Positions 52,794-60,355 of a DNA stretch of 64,000 bases are shown one piece after another. Origin of the DNA: Streptomyces yatensis (GTDB lineage: Bacteria; Actinomycetota; Actinomycetes; Streptomycetales; Streptomycetaceae). The DNA is taken from the NCBI RefSeq assembly GCF_018069625.1, contig NZ_CP072941.1:8618001-8682000 (forward strand), written 5' to 3'. The position numbers and the translations under genes are program-made. The first letter of the stretch is position 1. Each line of letters starts with the position of its first letter. Below the pieces are notes generated by a model. It saw nothing but the letters and a program-made list of their open reading frames with translations. It was not told the origin of the DNA and did not search any database.

Positions 52794-53798
52794 TCAGTGG
52801 GCCGAGAAGTGATGAACGGTGCGATGGCGATAGGTCTCGCCGGGGTCGAGGCGCACCGGGGGATAGTCGTCGCGGTTGGGTGCGTCCGGCATGGGGCCGG
52901 TCTCCAGGCAGATGCCGGACCGCCGCCGCCCGGCGAAGCCGTCGGCCGAGTACACCCCCACCGCGGGCTGGTCGGTGACCACGCGCATGGTGCGCCCCGA
53001 GGCGGGGTCGTGCAGCCGCGCCGCCCAGTCCGGGTCGTCCAGGACGAAGCAGTTGTCCAGCCGCAGCTCGCCCACCGGCTTGGGCGCGCGGTGGTCCAGC
53101 GGGCTCCCGGTGATGTCCGCGGGCGGCCCGGGGAGGGGGATGAGCTGGTCGTCGAAGACCACCGCCCGGGTGGAGTTGAGCGCCAGCAGATGGCCGTCGA
53201 TCCGTCCGGTGCCGGCCAGGTTCCAGTAGGCGTGGTTGGTGAACCCCACGATGGTGCTCGCGGTGGTCGTGGCCGTGTACGCGAAGGTCAACGTCCCGTC
53301 GGGGGAGACCTGGTAGAGCACTTCGGCGGACAGCGCGCCCGGGTAGCCCTGGTCGCCGTCCGGGCTGTCCAGGCGCAGCCGCAGCGACAGCACCTCGCCC
53401 GAGCGCTCCGCCTCGGCCGCCCACACATACCGGTCGAAGCCGAGGTCTCCGCCGTGGATGTGGTGGTCGCCGTCATTGCGGTCGAGGTGGTACTCGACGC
53501 CGTCGAGCCGGAACCGGCCGCCCGCCACACACCGGCAGTAACGGCCCACGGTGGAGCCGACATACGGATTGGCGGCGCGGTTCTCATAGCCGCCGAGGTC
53601 GGGCAGGCGCACCACCACATTGCCGGTGCGGCCCTCCCGGTCGGGGACCAGGACCTCCACGAGCTGCGCCCCGTAGGTCCACACCACCACGGCCAGGCCC
53701 GCGCCGGTGTCCAGGGTGTAGGCGTCCACCTCGGCCGGCCCCTGCCCGCGGTGGCCCACGGTGGTGCCGACGCTCTCCCGTCGTATCGTCGCCGCCAT
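52794..53798 (-). CDS. aldose 1-epimerase (galactose mutarotase) family protein
   Basis: A 334-residue GalM-fold beta-sandwich. It keeps the family active site: H115 in NDGDHHIHGGD, H189 in GFTNHAYWNLAG and E299 in ICLETGPMPDAPNR. A true mutarotase interconverts sugar anomers. Its presence, coupled by a one-base TGATG overlap, in a non-glycosylated natural-product operon is odd. If the scaffold comes from beta-NAD, a ribose-bearing intermediate could be its substrate; that is inference. Confidence 0.88.
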   Translation of the reverse strand: MAATIRRESVGTTVGHRGQGPAEVDAYTLDTGAGLAVVVWTYGAQLVEVLVPDREGRTGNVVVRLPDLGGYENRAANPYVGSTVGRYCRCVAGGRFRLDGVEYHLDRNDGDHHIHGGDLGFDRYVWAAEAERSGEVLSLRLRLDSPDGDQGYPGALSAEVLYQVSPDGTLTFAYTATTTASTIVGFTNHAYWNLAGTGRIDGHLLALNSTRAVVFDDQLIPLPGPPADITGSPLDHRAPKPVGELRLDNCFVLDDPDWAARLHDPASGRTMRVVTDQPAVGVYSADGFAGRRRSGICLETGPMPDAPNRDDYPPVRLDPGETYRHRTVHHFSAH

Positions 53799-54364
53799 CA
53801 GCCCTCCCGGCCGGGGGCGGGGGCCGCCGCGCGGAGGGTCTTCTGCAGATGGGCGCGGCGGCTGCCGCCCGCGTCGCCGAGCGTGGGCCCGTACTGCCGG
53901 AACCCCAGGACGTCCAGCAGCGACCGGGTGTCCGTGAGGTCAGGGTTGGCCTCCGAGCGCAGTACGTCCGCACCGGCCCGCTCCGCCTCCTCGATGGCGT
54001 GGCGCAGACATCGCAGCCCCACCAGCGACCCGTTGTCGAGCCACTCGGGCGCCACGGCCAGCCGGGAGAGGTGAATCGGCCGCTCGGCGCGGGGAAACAC
54101 GCCCTCGTCCACGGTGAACGGCGGATCCCAGGTCAGGGTGAACATCCCGGCGGGGTGTGCGCCGTGGCGCAGCAGACGCACCGCGCCGGACCGCACCCGG
54201 TGTTCGGTGGTCTCGGGGCGGCGCCGGGGGGCCGGGGTGCCGGAGGCGGCCGCCTGGTGGGCGTCGCACGCGCACAGCAGCGCGTGTGCCTCCCGCGGGT
54301 CCTGGCTCACCTCCCATCGCCACGTGGCCGCCGTCCGCTCGGCCGGGAACCGGGTCTCCGCCAT
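53798..54364 (-). CDS. GNAT-family N-acyltransferase
   Basis: A 188-residue GNAT. The core is HLSRLAVAPEWLDNGSLVGLRCLRHAIEEAERAG (motif A region) followed by DTRSLLDVLGFRQYG near the C-terminus. It sits directly next to the carrier-protein/aldehyde-dehydrogenase and acyl-AMP ligase genes. In the SB-203208 pathway a GNAT must transfer the 2-sulfamoylacetyl group from a carrier to the amine of the bicycle, and this is the best candidate. It overlaps the mutarotase start by one base. Confidence 0.75.
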   Translation of the reverse strand: MAETRFPAERTAATWRWEVSQDPREAHALLCACDAHQAAASGTPAPRRRPETTEHRVRSGAVRLLRHGAHPAGMFTLTWDPPFTVDEGVFPRAERPIHLSRLAVAPEWLDNGSLVGLRCLRHAIEEAERAGADVLRSEANPDLTDTRSLLDVLGFRQYGPTLGDAGGSRRAHLQKTLRAAAPAPGREG

Positions 54365-54367
54365 CGC

Positions 54368-55969
54368 TCAGCCCCTGCCCACGCGTACGGTCACGGTCTT
54401 GGGGCGCTGGTACTCGGTGAGCGCCAGCACGCTCATGTCCGTGCCGTGGCCCGAGCCACCACGTCCGCCGTGTGGCAGTTCCGCGGTCTGTTCCAGGCAG
54501 CAGTTGACCCACACCTCCCCGGCGTTCAGCCCTTGGGCCAGCTCCAGGACGGTGTCCGTACAAGTGCCCCAGACGCTCGCGGCGAGGGCCTGCGGCACCG
54601 AGTTGGCCAGGGCCAGGGCCTCGGCGTGGTCGTCCGCCGCCTGCACCGTGAGCACCGGCGCGAACACCTCCTCCAGCACCGCCGGATCGTCCGGCGGCAG
54701 GTCGGCGAGGATGCGGCCGGGCCGCCAGTGGCCGCCCTCCTCGCCCGGGGGCGGCGCGAGCGGGGCGATGTGCTCGACGGCCGCCGCGCTCTGCCCGATG
54801 ATCCGGTCGTAACGGGCCGCCTGGTCCGCGTTGTTGAGCGGGCCGAAGTGGACACCGGCGCGCCGGTCGGCCATCGCCTTGGCCAGCCCCTCGACGGTCT
54901 CCAGGTAGTTCTCCCGGAGGGTGATGACGCGGGCGGGGGCGGCGCAGCTCTGCCCGGCGTTGTAGGTGGCGGCCCGCACCAGCGCCTCGAAGGTGTCCGG
55001 CGGAGCGTCCGGCAGCACCAGCGCCGGGCAGTTGCCGCCGAGCTCCAGGCTGACGCGGCGCAGTCCGGCACGGGTGACGATGTCGCGGCCGCCCGCCTCG
55101 CTGCCGGTGAACGCCACCGCGTCGACGTCGCTGTCCACCAGCAGACGGCCGGTGTCGCGGTCGCCCGGCACCGTCAGCAGGACACCGGGCCCCAGCGTCG
55201 CCGCCGCGTCCCGCGCCAGGAGCAGCGCGGTGTCCGGGGTGGTCAGCGCGGGCTTGAGGACCACCGTGTTCCCGGTGGCCAGCGCGGGCCCGATGCGCCA
55301 CGCGGCCATCATCAACGGGTAGTTCCAGGGCACGATCACCCCGATGACACCCAGCGGCTCCCAGCGCACCCAGCTCTCCCGGCCGGGCAGATGGTGCCCG
55401 CCCGCCGGAGCGACGTCGGCGCGCACCGCGCCCGCGTAGAAGCGCAGCAGATCGGCGCAGTTCTCGACCTCGCCCGCGGCCTCGGCGGCCGGCTTGCCGG
55501 TGCCCGCCCGCTCGGCCGCCACGTACTCGGCGGACCGCTCCTCGATCAGGTCGGCGAGGCGGAGCAGCCGGCGCGCCCGGACGCGGGGCGTGAGCGCGGC
55601 CCAGGCGGGCGCGGCGGCGCGGGACTCGGCCACCGCGGCCGCCACCTCCGGCTCACCGCCCAGTGCGATCCGCCGCCGCTCCGCTCCGGTGCGGGGGTCG
55701 GTCAGCACCGTCTCGGCGACCGCGGGGCCCAGCTTGCCCGCCACGAACGCGGCGATGCGCTCGACGGTGCGGAAGCGATCCTGGGACAGGTCGGCGGCCG
55801 TCACACCGATGCCGAATTCCTTCTCCATCGCCATGAACAGATTCATGAAGCCGATGGAGTCGAGCAGACCGGACTCGATCAGATCGGCCCCGGGTGGCGG
55901 CGGCTCGATCTGGAGGACCGTACACAGCAGGTCCGTGACGCGGGATGTCATCCCGGTGGGGGTGTTCAT
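54368..55969 (-). CDS. sbzJ: carrier-protein-aldehyde dehydrogenase fusion (SbzJ-like)
   Basis: A 533-residue fusion. Residues 1-80 are a carrier protein with phosphopantetheine Ser38 (LIESGLLDSIGFMNLF). Residues about 85-530 are an NAD(P)-dependent aldehyde dehydrogenase with GVIVPWNYPLMMAAW, VDAVAFTGSEAGGR, general base E309 (LELGGN) and nucleophile C342 (NAGQSCAAP). SbzJ oxidises 2-sulfamoylacetaldehyde to 2-sulfamoylacetate. The frame is continuous with no stop or second ribosome-binding site, so the fusion appears genuine. It may allow direct capture of the acid on the attached arm after activation by the neighbouring ligase, whose stop overlaps this start (ATGA). Confidence 0.85.
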   Translation of the reverse strand: MNTPTGMTSRVTDLLCTVLQIEPPPPGADLIESGLLDSIGFMNLFMAMEKEFGIGVTAADLSQDRFRTVERIAAFVAGKLGPAVAETVLTDPRTGAERRRIALGGEPEVAAAVAESRAAAPAWAALTPRVRARRLLRLADLIEERSAEYVAAERAGTGKPAAEAAGEVENCADLLRFYAGAVRADVAPAGGHHLPGRESWVRWEPLGVIGVIVPWNYPLMMAAWRIGPALATGNTVVLKPALTTPDTALLLARDAAATLGPGVLLTVPGDRDTGRLLVDSDVDAVAFTGSEAGGRDIVTRAGLRRVSLELGGNCPALVLPDAPPDTFEALVRAATYNAGQSCAAPARVITLRENYLETVEGLAKAMADRRAGVHFGPLNNADQAARYDRIIGQSAAAVEHIAPLAPPPGEEGGHWRPGRILADLPPDDPAVLEEVFAPVLTVQAADDHAEALALANSVPQALAASVWGTCTDTVLELAQGLNAGEVWVNCCLEQTAELPHGGRGGSGHGTDMSVLALTEYQRPKTVTVRVGRG

Positions 55970-57669
55970 GGGGTACTCCTGGGGCTGGGCGGGGGGAATG
56001 CGGGGGCCGGGTGCGGGTGGCCGTCCGTGGCGCCGTCCCGCGCCGTGGCGGCCAGCCGGTCGGCCAGCTCGCGGCGGAGGACCTTGCCGGTCCGGGTCCT
56101 CGGGATGGCGTCGAACGGCACCACACGGCGGGGCAGCACCGCGGGCCGGAACGCCGCGGCCAGTGCGGGCAGCACATCGGGAGGGCCGTCGGCGCCGGGG
56201 GCCGGCACCACCGCCGCCACGATCTCCTCGCCCAGGAAGCGGTGCGCAAGCGCGACACACGCGGCGTCCCGCACCTGGGGCACGGCGCGCAGCACCCGGT
56301 CCATCTCGTCCAGGGAGACGGTCTCGCCGCCGACCTTGGCGATGTTCTTGCGGCGCCCGGTGACGACGACGAAGGGTTCGGCGCGATCCGGGTCGGTGAC
56401 CTCCATCCCCAGGTCCTGGGTGTGGAACCAGCCGCCCGCGAACGCCTCGCCGGTCGCGGCCGGGTTGGCCTCGTAGCGGGACATCACATTGTGGCCGCGC
56501 ACACAGATCTCTCCCACCTGTCCGGGGGCCGCCCGCTCGCCCTCCGGGGTCAGCACCGCCACCTCGTTGCCGAACAGGGCCGTGCCGATCGACGGGATGT
56601 CGGTGTCGAGCATCAGCCGCCGGTAGGTGTCCTCGGACAGATCGGCCGGCATCGTGGTGGAGAAGTTCACCGTCTCGGTCAGCCCGTAGCCCTGGAGCAC
56701 CCGGGCACCGAACCGGTCCCACACCGCCCGCGCGGTGCGCGTGGTCAGCGGCGCGGCCGCCGAGACGAAGTACCCGAAGTCGTCCGGGAGCCGGGGCGAG
56801 CGCCACGTTTCCAGCAGCGCCTCCAGCACACTGGGGACGACGCTGGCGATCCGCGGCCGGAACCGCTGGAGCAGCCGGGGGTAGCGCAGCGGATCGAAGC
56901 CGTCCGCGAGCAGCACATGGGCCCCGGCCGCCAGCACGCCGAGGACGGTGAAGTGCAGACCGTTGACATGGTGGACGGGAAGGCAGCCGAGCAGCCGGTC
57001 ACCGGGGCGCAGCCGGTGGTGGCGGCCGAGCGCCTCCGCGTTCACGGCGGCGTTGTAGTGGGACTGGGCGACCAGTTTGGAGGCCGCGGTGGATCCGGAG
57101 GTGGCGAAGAACAGGGCGTCCTGGTCCGGGTCGATCTCCGGGCCGCCGAGGTCGTCCCGCGGCCCCTCCAGGGTCCGCGGATCGGGCAGGACGACCGCCT
57201 CCGGCAGCGCCCCGGCGGGCACCGAGGGCGGCCGCAGCACCACCTGCGCCCGCACCGCCTCGGTCTGCTGCCGTCGCCGGTCCGCGGGGTCCTGCGGGCC
57301 GAGCAGCAGCAGCGGGCAGCCCGACCGCAGCACCGCGAGGACGGCCACGATCGAGGCCGGGTCGTTGACCGGGGCCAGGGCCACGGTCCGCCCGGCCGCC
57401 ACCCGGAGCTCGGTGCGCAGCCATCGGGCCAGGCGCCGGCTGAGCAGATCGGCCTCGCCGTAGCTGAGCGTGGTGAGCTCACCGTCGTCCGCCACGGTCG
57501 TCAGGAAGGGGGCCCCGCCCCGGGTCCTGGCGTGGTGTGCGAGCCAGGACACCGGGGTGGGGTGCGGCGTCAGCCGGTCCCCGATGGGGATGCCGCGGTA
57601 GGTGTGGGCCATCGCGGCGTCGGTGGCCGCGGCGGTGGACACCTCGTCGGCGCTGGTTGGCGAGGCCAT
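55966..57669 (-). CDS. acyl-AMP ligase (acyl-carrier-protein-loading ANL enzyme)
   Basis: A 567-residue ANL-superfamily ligase. It contains FFATSGSTAASKLV (P-loop), PVHHVNGLHF, LQGYGLTET, the HTQDLG aspartate, the VTGRRKNIAKVGGE hinge and the catalytic Lys in PRTRTGKVLRREL. It activates a carboxylic acid as the adenylate and passes it to a thiol. Direct coupling to the carrier-dehydrogenase fusion suggests it loads 2-sulfamoylacetate on that carrier domain. The 30-residue C-terminal tail is Pro/Ala-rich. A CoA ligase role is the alternative. Confidence 0.86.
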   Translation of the reverse strand: MASPTSADEVSTAAATDAAMAHTYRGIPIGDRLTPHPTPVSWLAHHARTRGGAPFLTTVADDGELTTLSYGEADLLSRRLARWLRTELRVAAGRTVALAPVNDPASIVAVLAVLRSGCPLLLLGPQDPADRRRQQTEAVRAQVVLRPPSVPAGALPEAVVLPDPRTLEGPRDDLGGPEIDPDQDALFFATSGSTAASKLVAQSHYNAAVNAEALGRHHRLRPGDRLLGCLPVHHVNGLHFTVLGVLAAGAHVLLADGFDPLRYPRLLQRFRPRIASVVPSVLEALLETWRSPRLPDDFGYFVSAAAPLTTRTARAVWDRFGARVLQGYGLTETVNFSTTMPADLSEDTYRRLMLDTDIPSIGTALFGNEVAVLTPEGERAAPGQVGEICVRGHNVMSRYEANPAATGEAFAGGWFHTQDLGMEVTDPDRAEPFVVVTGRRKNIAKVGGETVSLDEMDRVLRAVPQVRDAACVALAHRFLGEEIVAAVVPAPGADGPPDVLPALAAAFRPAVLPRRVVPFDAIPRTRTGKVLRRELADRLAATARDGATDGHPHPAPAFPPPSPRSTP

Positions 57670-57672
57670 CGC

Positions 57673-58380
57673 TCACCCGAACCGGTGGGGGGAGTGGGTG
57701 CAGCCCTTCGCCGCGAGCTCCTCGCCGCTGGTCGCCCGGATGTCGCAGATCCGGCAGGTGATCTCCCCGAACTCGCTCAACAGCGCCGCATACGCGGTGA
57801 GTTCCTGCCGGTCCAGGCTGTCGAGGCGGCGGTGCGGCGCGCCCACGGACAGGATCATGTGGTCGCTGACCGCGCCCACCGCGTGGGTGATGGCCCCCTG
57901 GACCATGTACACCTGCCCGGGACGGGTCTGCACGATCTCCCCGGCCACCGCGATCGTCCCGGTGCCCGCGAGCACGAACAGCAGATGGTCGCCGGGGTGG
58001 GTGTGGGGCGCGAAACCACTGCCCGCCGGGACATGGAGGATGTCGGCTCCCACATGACCGCTGGACACCAGGGAGTGGCCGGTGGCGTCGGCGGTCTTCG
58101 TCACCTTCGTCGGGCCGGGCTCGACGGTGATGCCGAGCTGCTGCGTGGTGCCGTCCAGACCGAGGTCCTCGGCCCAGTCGCAGATCAGCAGGGGGCCGGG
58201 CGGTGTCCCGGGCGCCTCCGGGCGCTCCTCGGCGGGCAGTTCGTCGGCCTTGGCACGGCCGAACACCGAGAGCAGTTCGAGCGATTTCGCCCTGCGCTCC
58301 GCGGGGTCGAGGTCGTGCAACTCCTCCGTCAGAAGGGAGATGATCTGCTGGGTGGACAGGTCGTCCGTAGTCCGGGTCAC
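57673..58380 (-). CDS. sbzM: cupin-family metalloenzyme (SbzM-like cysteine-to-sulfonamide dioxygenase)
   Basis: A 235-residue protein. A helical N-terminus precedes a single cupin barrel. Metal ligands appear to be H126, H128, H132 (APHTHPGDH, with Asp where most cupins have Glu) and H166 (GAITHAV). In the SB-203208 pathway the cupin SbzM converts L-cysteine to 2-sulfamoylacetaldehyde. An extra C-terminal segment carries C209, C212, C227, H229 and H232 (ITCRICDI; KGCTHSPH), a possible second metal site. The GTG at 58380 follows GGAGAG and overlaps the upstream SIS gene by four bases. Confidence 0.8.
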   Translation of the reverse strand: MTRTTDDLSTQQIISLLTEELHDLDPAERRAKSLELLSVFGRAKADELPAEERPEAPGTPPGPLLICDWAEDLGLDGTTQQLGITVEPGPTKVTKTADATGHSLVSSGHVGADILHVPAGSGFAPHTHPGDHLLFVLAGTGTIAVAGEIVQTRPGQVYMVQGAITHAVGAVSDHMILSVGAPHRRLDSLDRQELTAYAALLSEFGEITCRICDIRATSGEELAAKGCTHSPHRFG

Positions 58381-59549
58381 GGTGTCTCTCCGCGGTCTTG
58401 GGGGGTGGTCGGGATCGGACGGGGCAGGTCGGCCAGGAACGGCGCCCGTCCCAGGAGTTGGGCGAGATGGCAGGAAAGAGGGGCGGCGAACACGTGGTAG
58501 AGGAGGGGCGAGAACTCCTCCCGGACGTGTCCGGTCACCGGCAGCGCGGACCGGCCGTGCCGGGCGATCGCGGTGTCGTCCCCGGGCGCGACGGTGATGA
58601 CACGCCGCCCGAGCGCCGCCGCCTTCGCGGCCACCTCCGCGGCGTGCCGGTACGAGCGCCCCGGCGCGGCCACCACGATCACGGGCGCCTCGGGCGGGCG
58701 GGCGAACCGCTCGACATGGCACCACTCCTCCAGGTCCTGCCCGGTGGCGAAGACGCCGGAGGTCTCGATCACCTTGGCGGCCGCGAAGAGCGCGGTGCCG
58801 TGGGAGGGGCCGCTGCCGAGCACGCCGAGCACGGCCGCGTCGGCGATGCGCTCGGCGGTCTCACGGCACCGGGTCCGGGCGGTCTCGGCGGTCGCCCCGA
58901 CCGGTCCGGCCAGCGCGGTCAGTTCACCCCGCAGCGCGTCCGCCTCCGGTCCGCTGAGGCGCCCGCGCAGCTCGCCCAGCCGGATGGCGATCAGCAGCAG
59001 GCCCAGCAGGCTGGCCTGGTAGGTGCGCACGCCCGGCGACCGCTCGGTGTCCGGCAGGGTGACCAGGAGCGCGCCGTCGGCCGCCCGTGCCACCGGACTG
59101 TCGGGCGTCGCGGTGACCGCGATGGCATGCGCCCCGCCCGCACGGGCCAGCTCGGCCGACCGCACGACGAGCGGTGTGCGGCCGGAGGCGGAGACGGTGA
59201 GCGTCAGTTCCGTACGGGGCGGGCGGCCGCCGGACCCGGGGTGGTCGTACTCCACGAAGCGCAGCGCGTTCACCGGGCGGCAGTCCACCCCGGCCAGCGA
59301 GGCGAAGGCCATCCGCACGGCGCACGCCGCGTGGTAGGAGTCGCCGTCGCCCACGATGCTGACGGTGTCCACCGCCGCCCACCGCGCGGGCAGCAGGGTG
59401 CGCACCTGCTCGTCGAAGGGCCCGGTCCGCTCGCGGAGGTCCGCGGCGAGGGCGTCGACCTGGCGCAGCATCACCCGCGGGTCCAGAGGTGGCGGTGGTG
59501 CCTGGATTCCGGCGCCGGCCGGTGTGTTCGGTTCGCTGCGGCCGCTCAC
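58377..59549 (-). CDS. SIS-domain (GlmS-type sugar isomerase fold) protein
   Basis: A 390-residue protein with two SIS domains. The first includes SIVGDGDSYHAACAVRMAF and LTVSASGRTPLVVRSAELA; the second VLGSGPSHGTALFAAAKVIET, EEWCHVERF and VIVVAAPGRS. It matches the isomerase half of glucosamine-6-phosphate synthase without the glutaminase. SIS domains bind phosphosugars. In a beta-NAD-derived pathway it could act on a ribose-phosphate intermediate, but no function is established by the sequence. The GTG at 59549 overlaps the BtpA gene stop (GTGA). Confidence 0.82.
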   Translation of the reverse strand: MSGRSEPNTPAGAGIQAPPPPLDPRVMLRQVDALAADLRERTGPFDEQVRTLLPARWAAVDTVSIVGDGDSYHAACAVRMAFASLAGVDCRPVNALRFVEYDHPGSGGRPPRTELTLTVSASGRTPLVVRSAELARAGGAHAIAVTATPDSPVARAADGALLVTLPDTERSPGVRTYQASLLGLLLIAIRLGELRGRLSGPEADALRGELTALAGPVGATAETARTRCRETAERIADAAVLGVLGSGPSHGTALFAAAKVIETSGVFATGQDLEEWCHVERFARPPEAPVIVVAAPGRSYRHAAEVAAKAAALGRRVITVAPGDDTAIARHGRSALPVTGHVREEFSPLLYHVFAAPLSCHLAQLLGRAPFLADLPRPIPTTPQDRGETP

Positions 59550-60352
59550 CGCTCCAGCCTCCGTACGATGTCGACGTACTCCGCCACCCGGTCGCGGTCG
59601 ATCTCGCCGCCCCAGCCGTCGCGCTCCAGGCAGGTGCCGACGAACGCCCCGTCCGCCGCGGCCATCAGCCGTGCCGCGTTCTCGTGGCGGGTGTGCCCGG
59701 CCAGGATCACGGGCAGGCCGGGGGCGGCCTCGCGGACGGACGCGATCATGCCCAGCGCGGTGTCCTCGTCCGGGTGGCACAGCGACACCGCGTCGGCCCC
59801 GACGGCCCGCGCCGCCCGCGCCACCTCGGCCGTGGTCTTCTGCCCGTCGGACCACCGGAAGTGCATCGAGTCGATCTCGGCGATGATCCTGATGTGTTCG
59901 GCGCCGATCCGGCGGCGGTACTCCATCACCCGCAGCGGATCGGCCCGCACCATGCCGTGTGCGGTGAGGGTCTGCCCCACCAGGGCGCCGGCGCGGATGT
60001 AGCCGCCGCCCGCGACCTTCGCCACCGCCAGGGACGCCGTGAGGGCGTTGCGCATCAGCTGTACGCCGATGTGGAACCGCTCATCGGTCGCCTCGGCCAC
60101 CGCGCGTGTGATCAGGCCCATCGCCACCGTGCGGGCCGGGTCGGACTCCTCGTCCACGGTGTAGACCCGGTCCACCGTCTGGATCAGGCAGCCGTCCGCC
60201 CCGCCCTCGTACAGCGCCCGCGCGGACCGGACCGCGGTGTCGAGCGTGCGGCCGAAGGAACCGTCCTCGTGAAAGGGGGTACCGGGCAGCGGTGACAGAT
60301 GCACCATGCCGAGGACCAGTTTGCGGCCGCCCGCGGTCAACCATCCGTCCAT
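59546..60352 (-). CDS. BtpA/SgcQ-family TIM-barrel protein
   Basis: A 268-residue BtpA/SgcQ-family protein. Landmarks are GMVHLSPLPGTPFHEDG at the N-terminus, GADGCLIQTVDRVY, GVQLMRNALTASLAVA, YIRAGALVGQTLT, ADAVSLCHPDEDT and the C-terminal phosphate-binding-like AADGAFVGTCLERDG. The family is poorly characterised, and some members sit in sugar operons. Its occurrence here, between SIS and PLP genes, is notable and may relate to removal of a sugar or nucleotide from the scaffold. No catalytic role is proven. Confidence 0.82.
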   Translation of the reverse strand: MDGWLTAGGRKLVLGMVHLSPLPGTPFHEDGSFGRTLDTAVRSARALYEGGADGCLIQTVDRVYTVDEESDPARTVAMGLITRAVAEATDERFHIGVQLMRNALTASLAVAKVAGGGYIRAGALVGQTLTAHGMVRADPLRVMEYRRRIGAEHIRIIAEIDSMHFRWSDGQKTTAEVARAARAVGADAVSLCHPDEDTALGMIASVREAAPGLPVILAGHTRHENAARLMAAADGAFVGTCLERDGWGGEIDRDRVAEYVDIVRRLER

Positions 60353-60355
60353 GGC

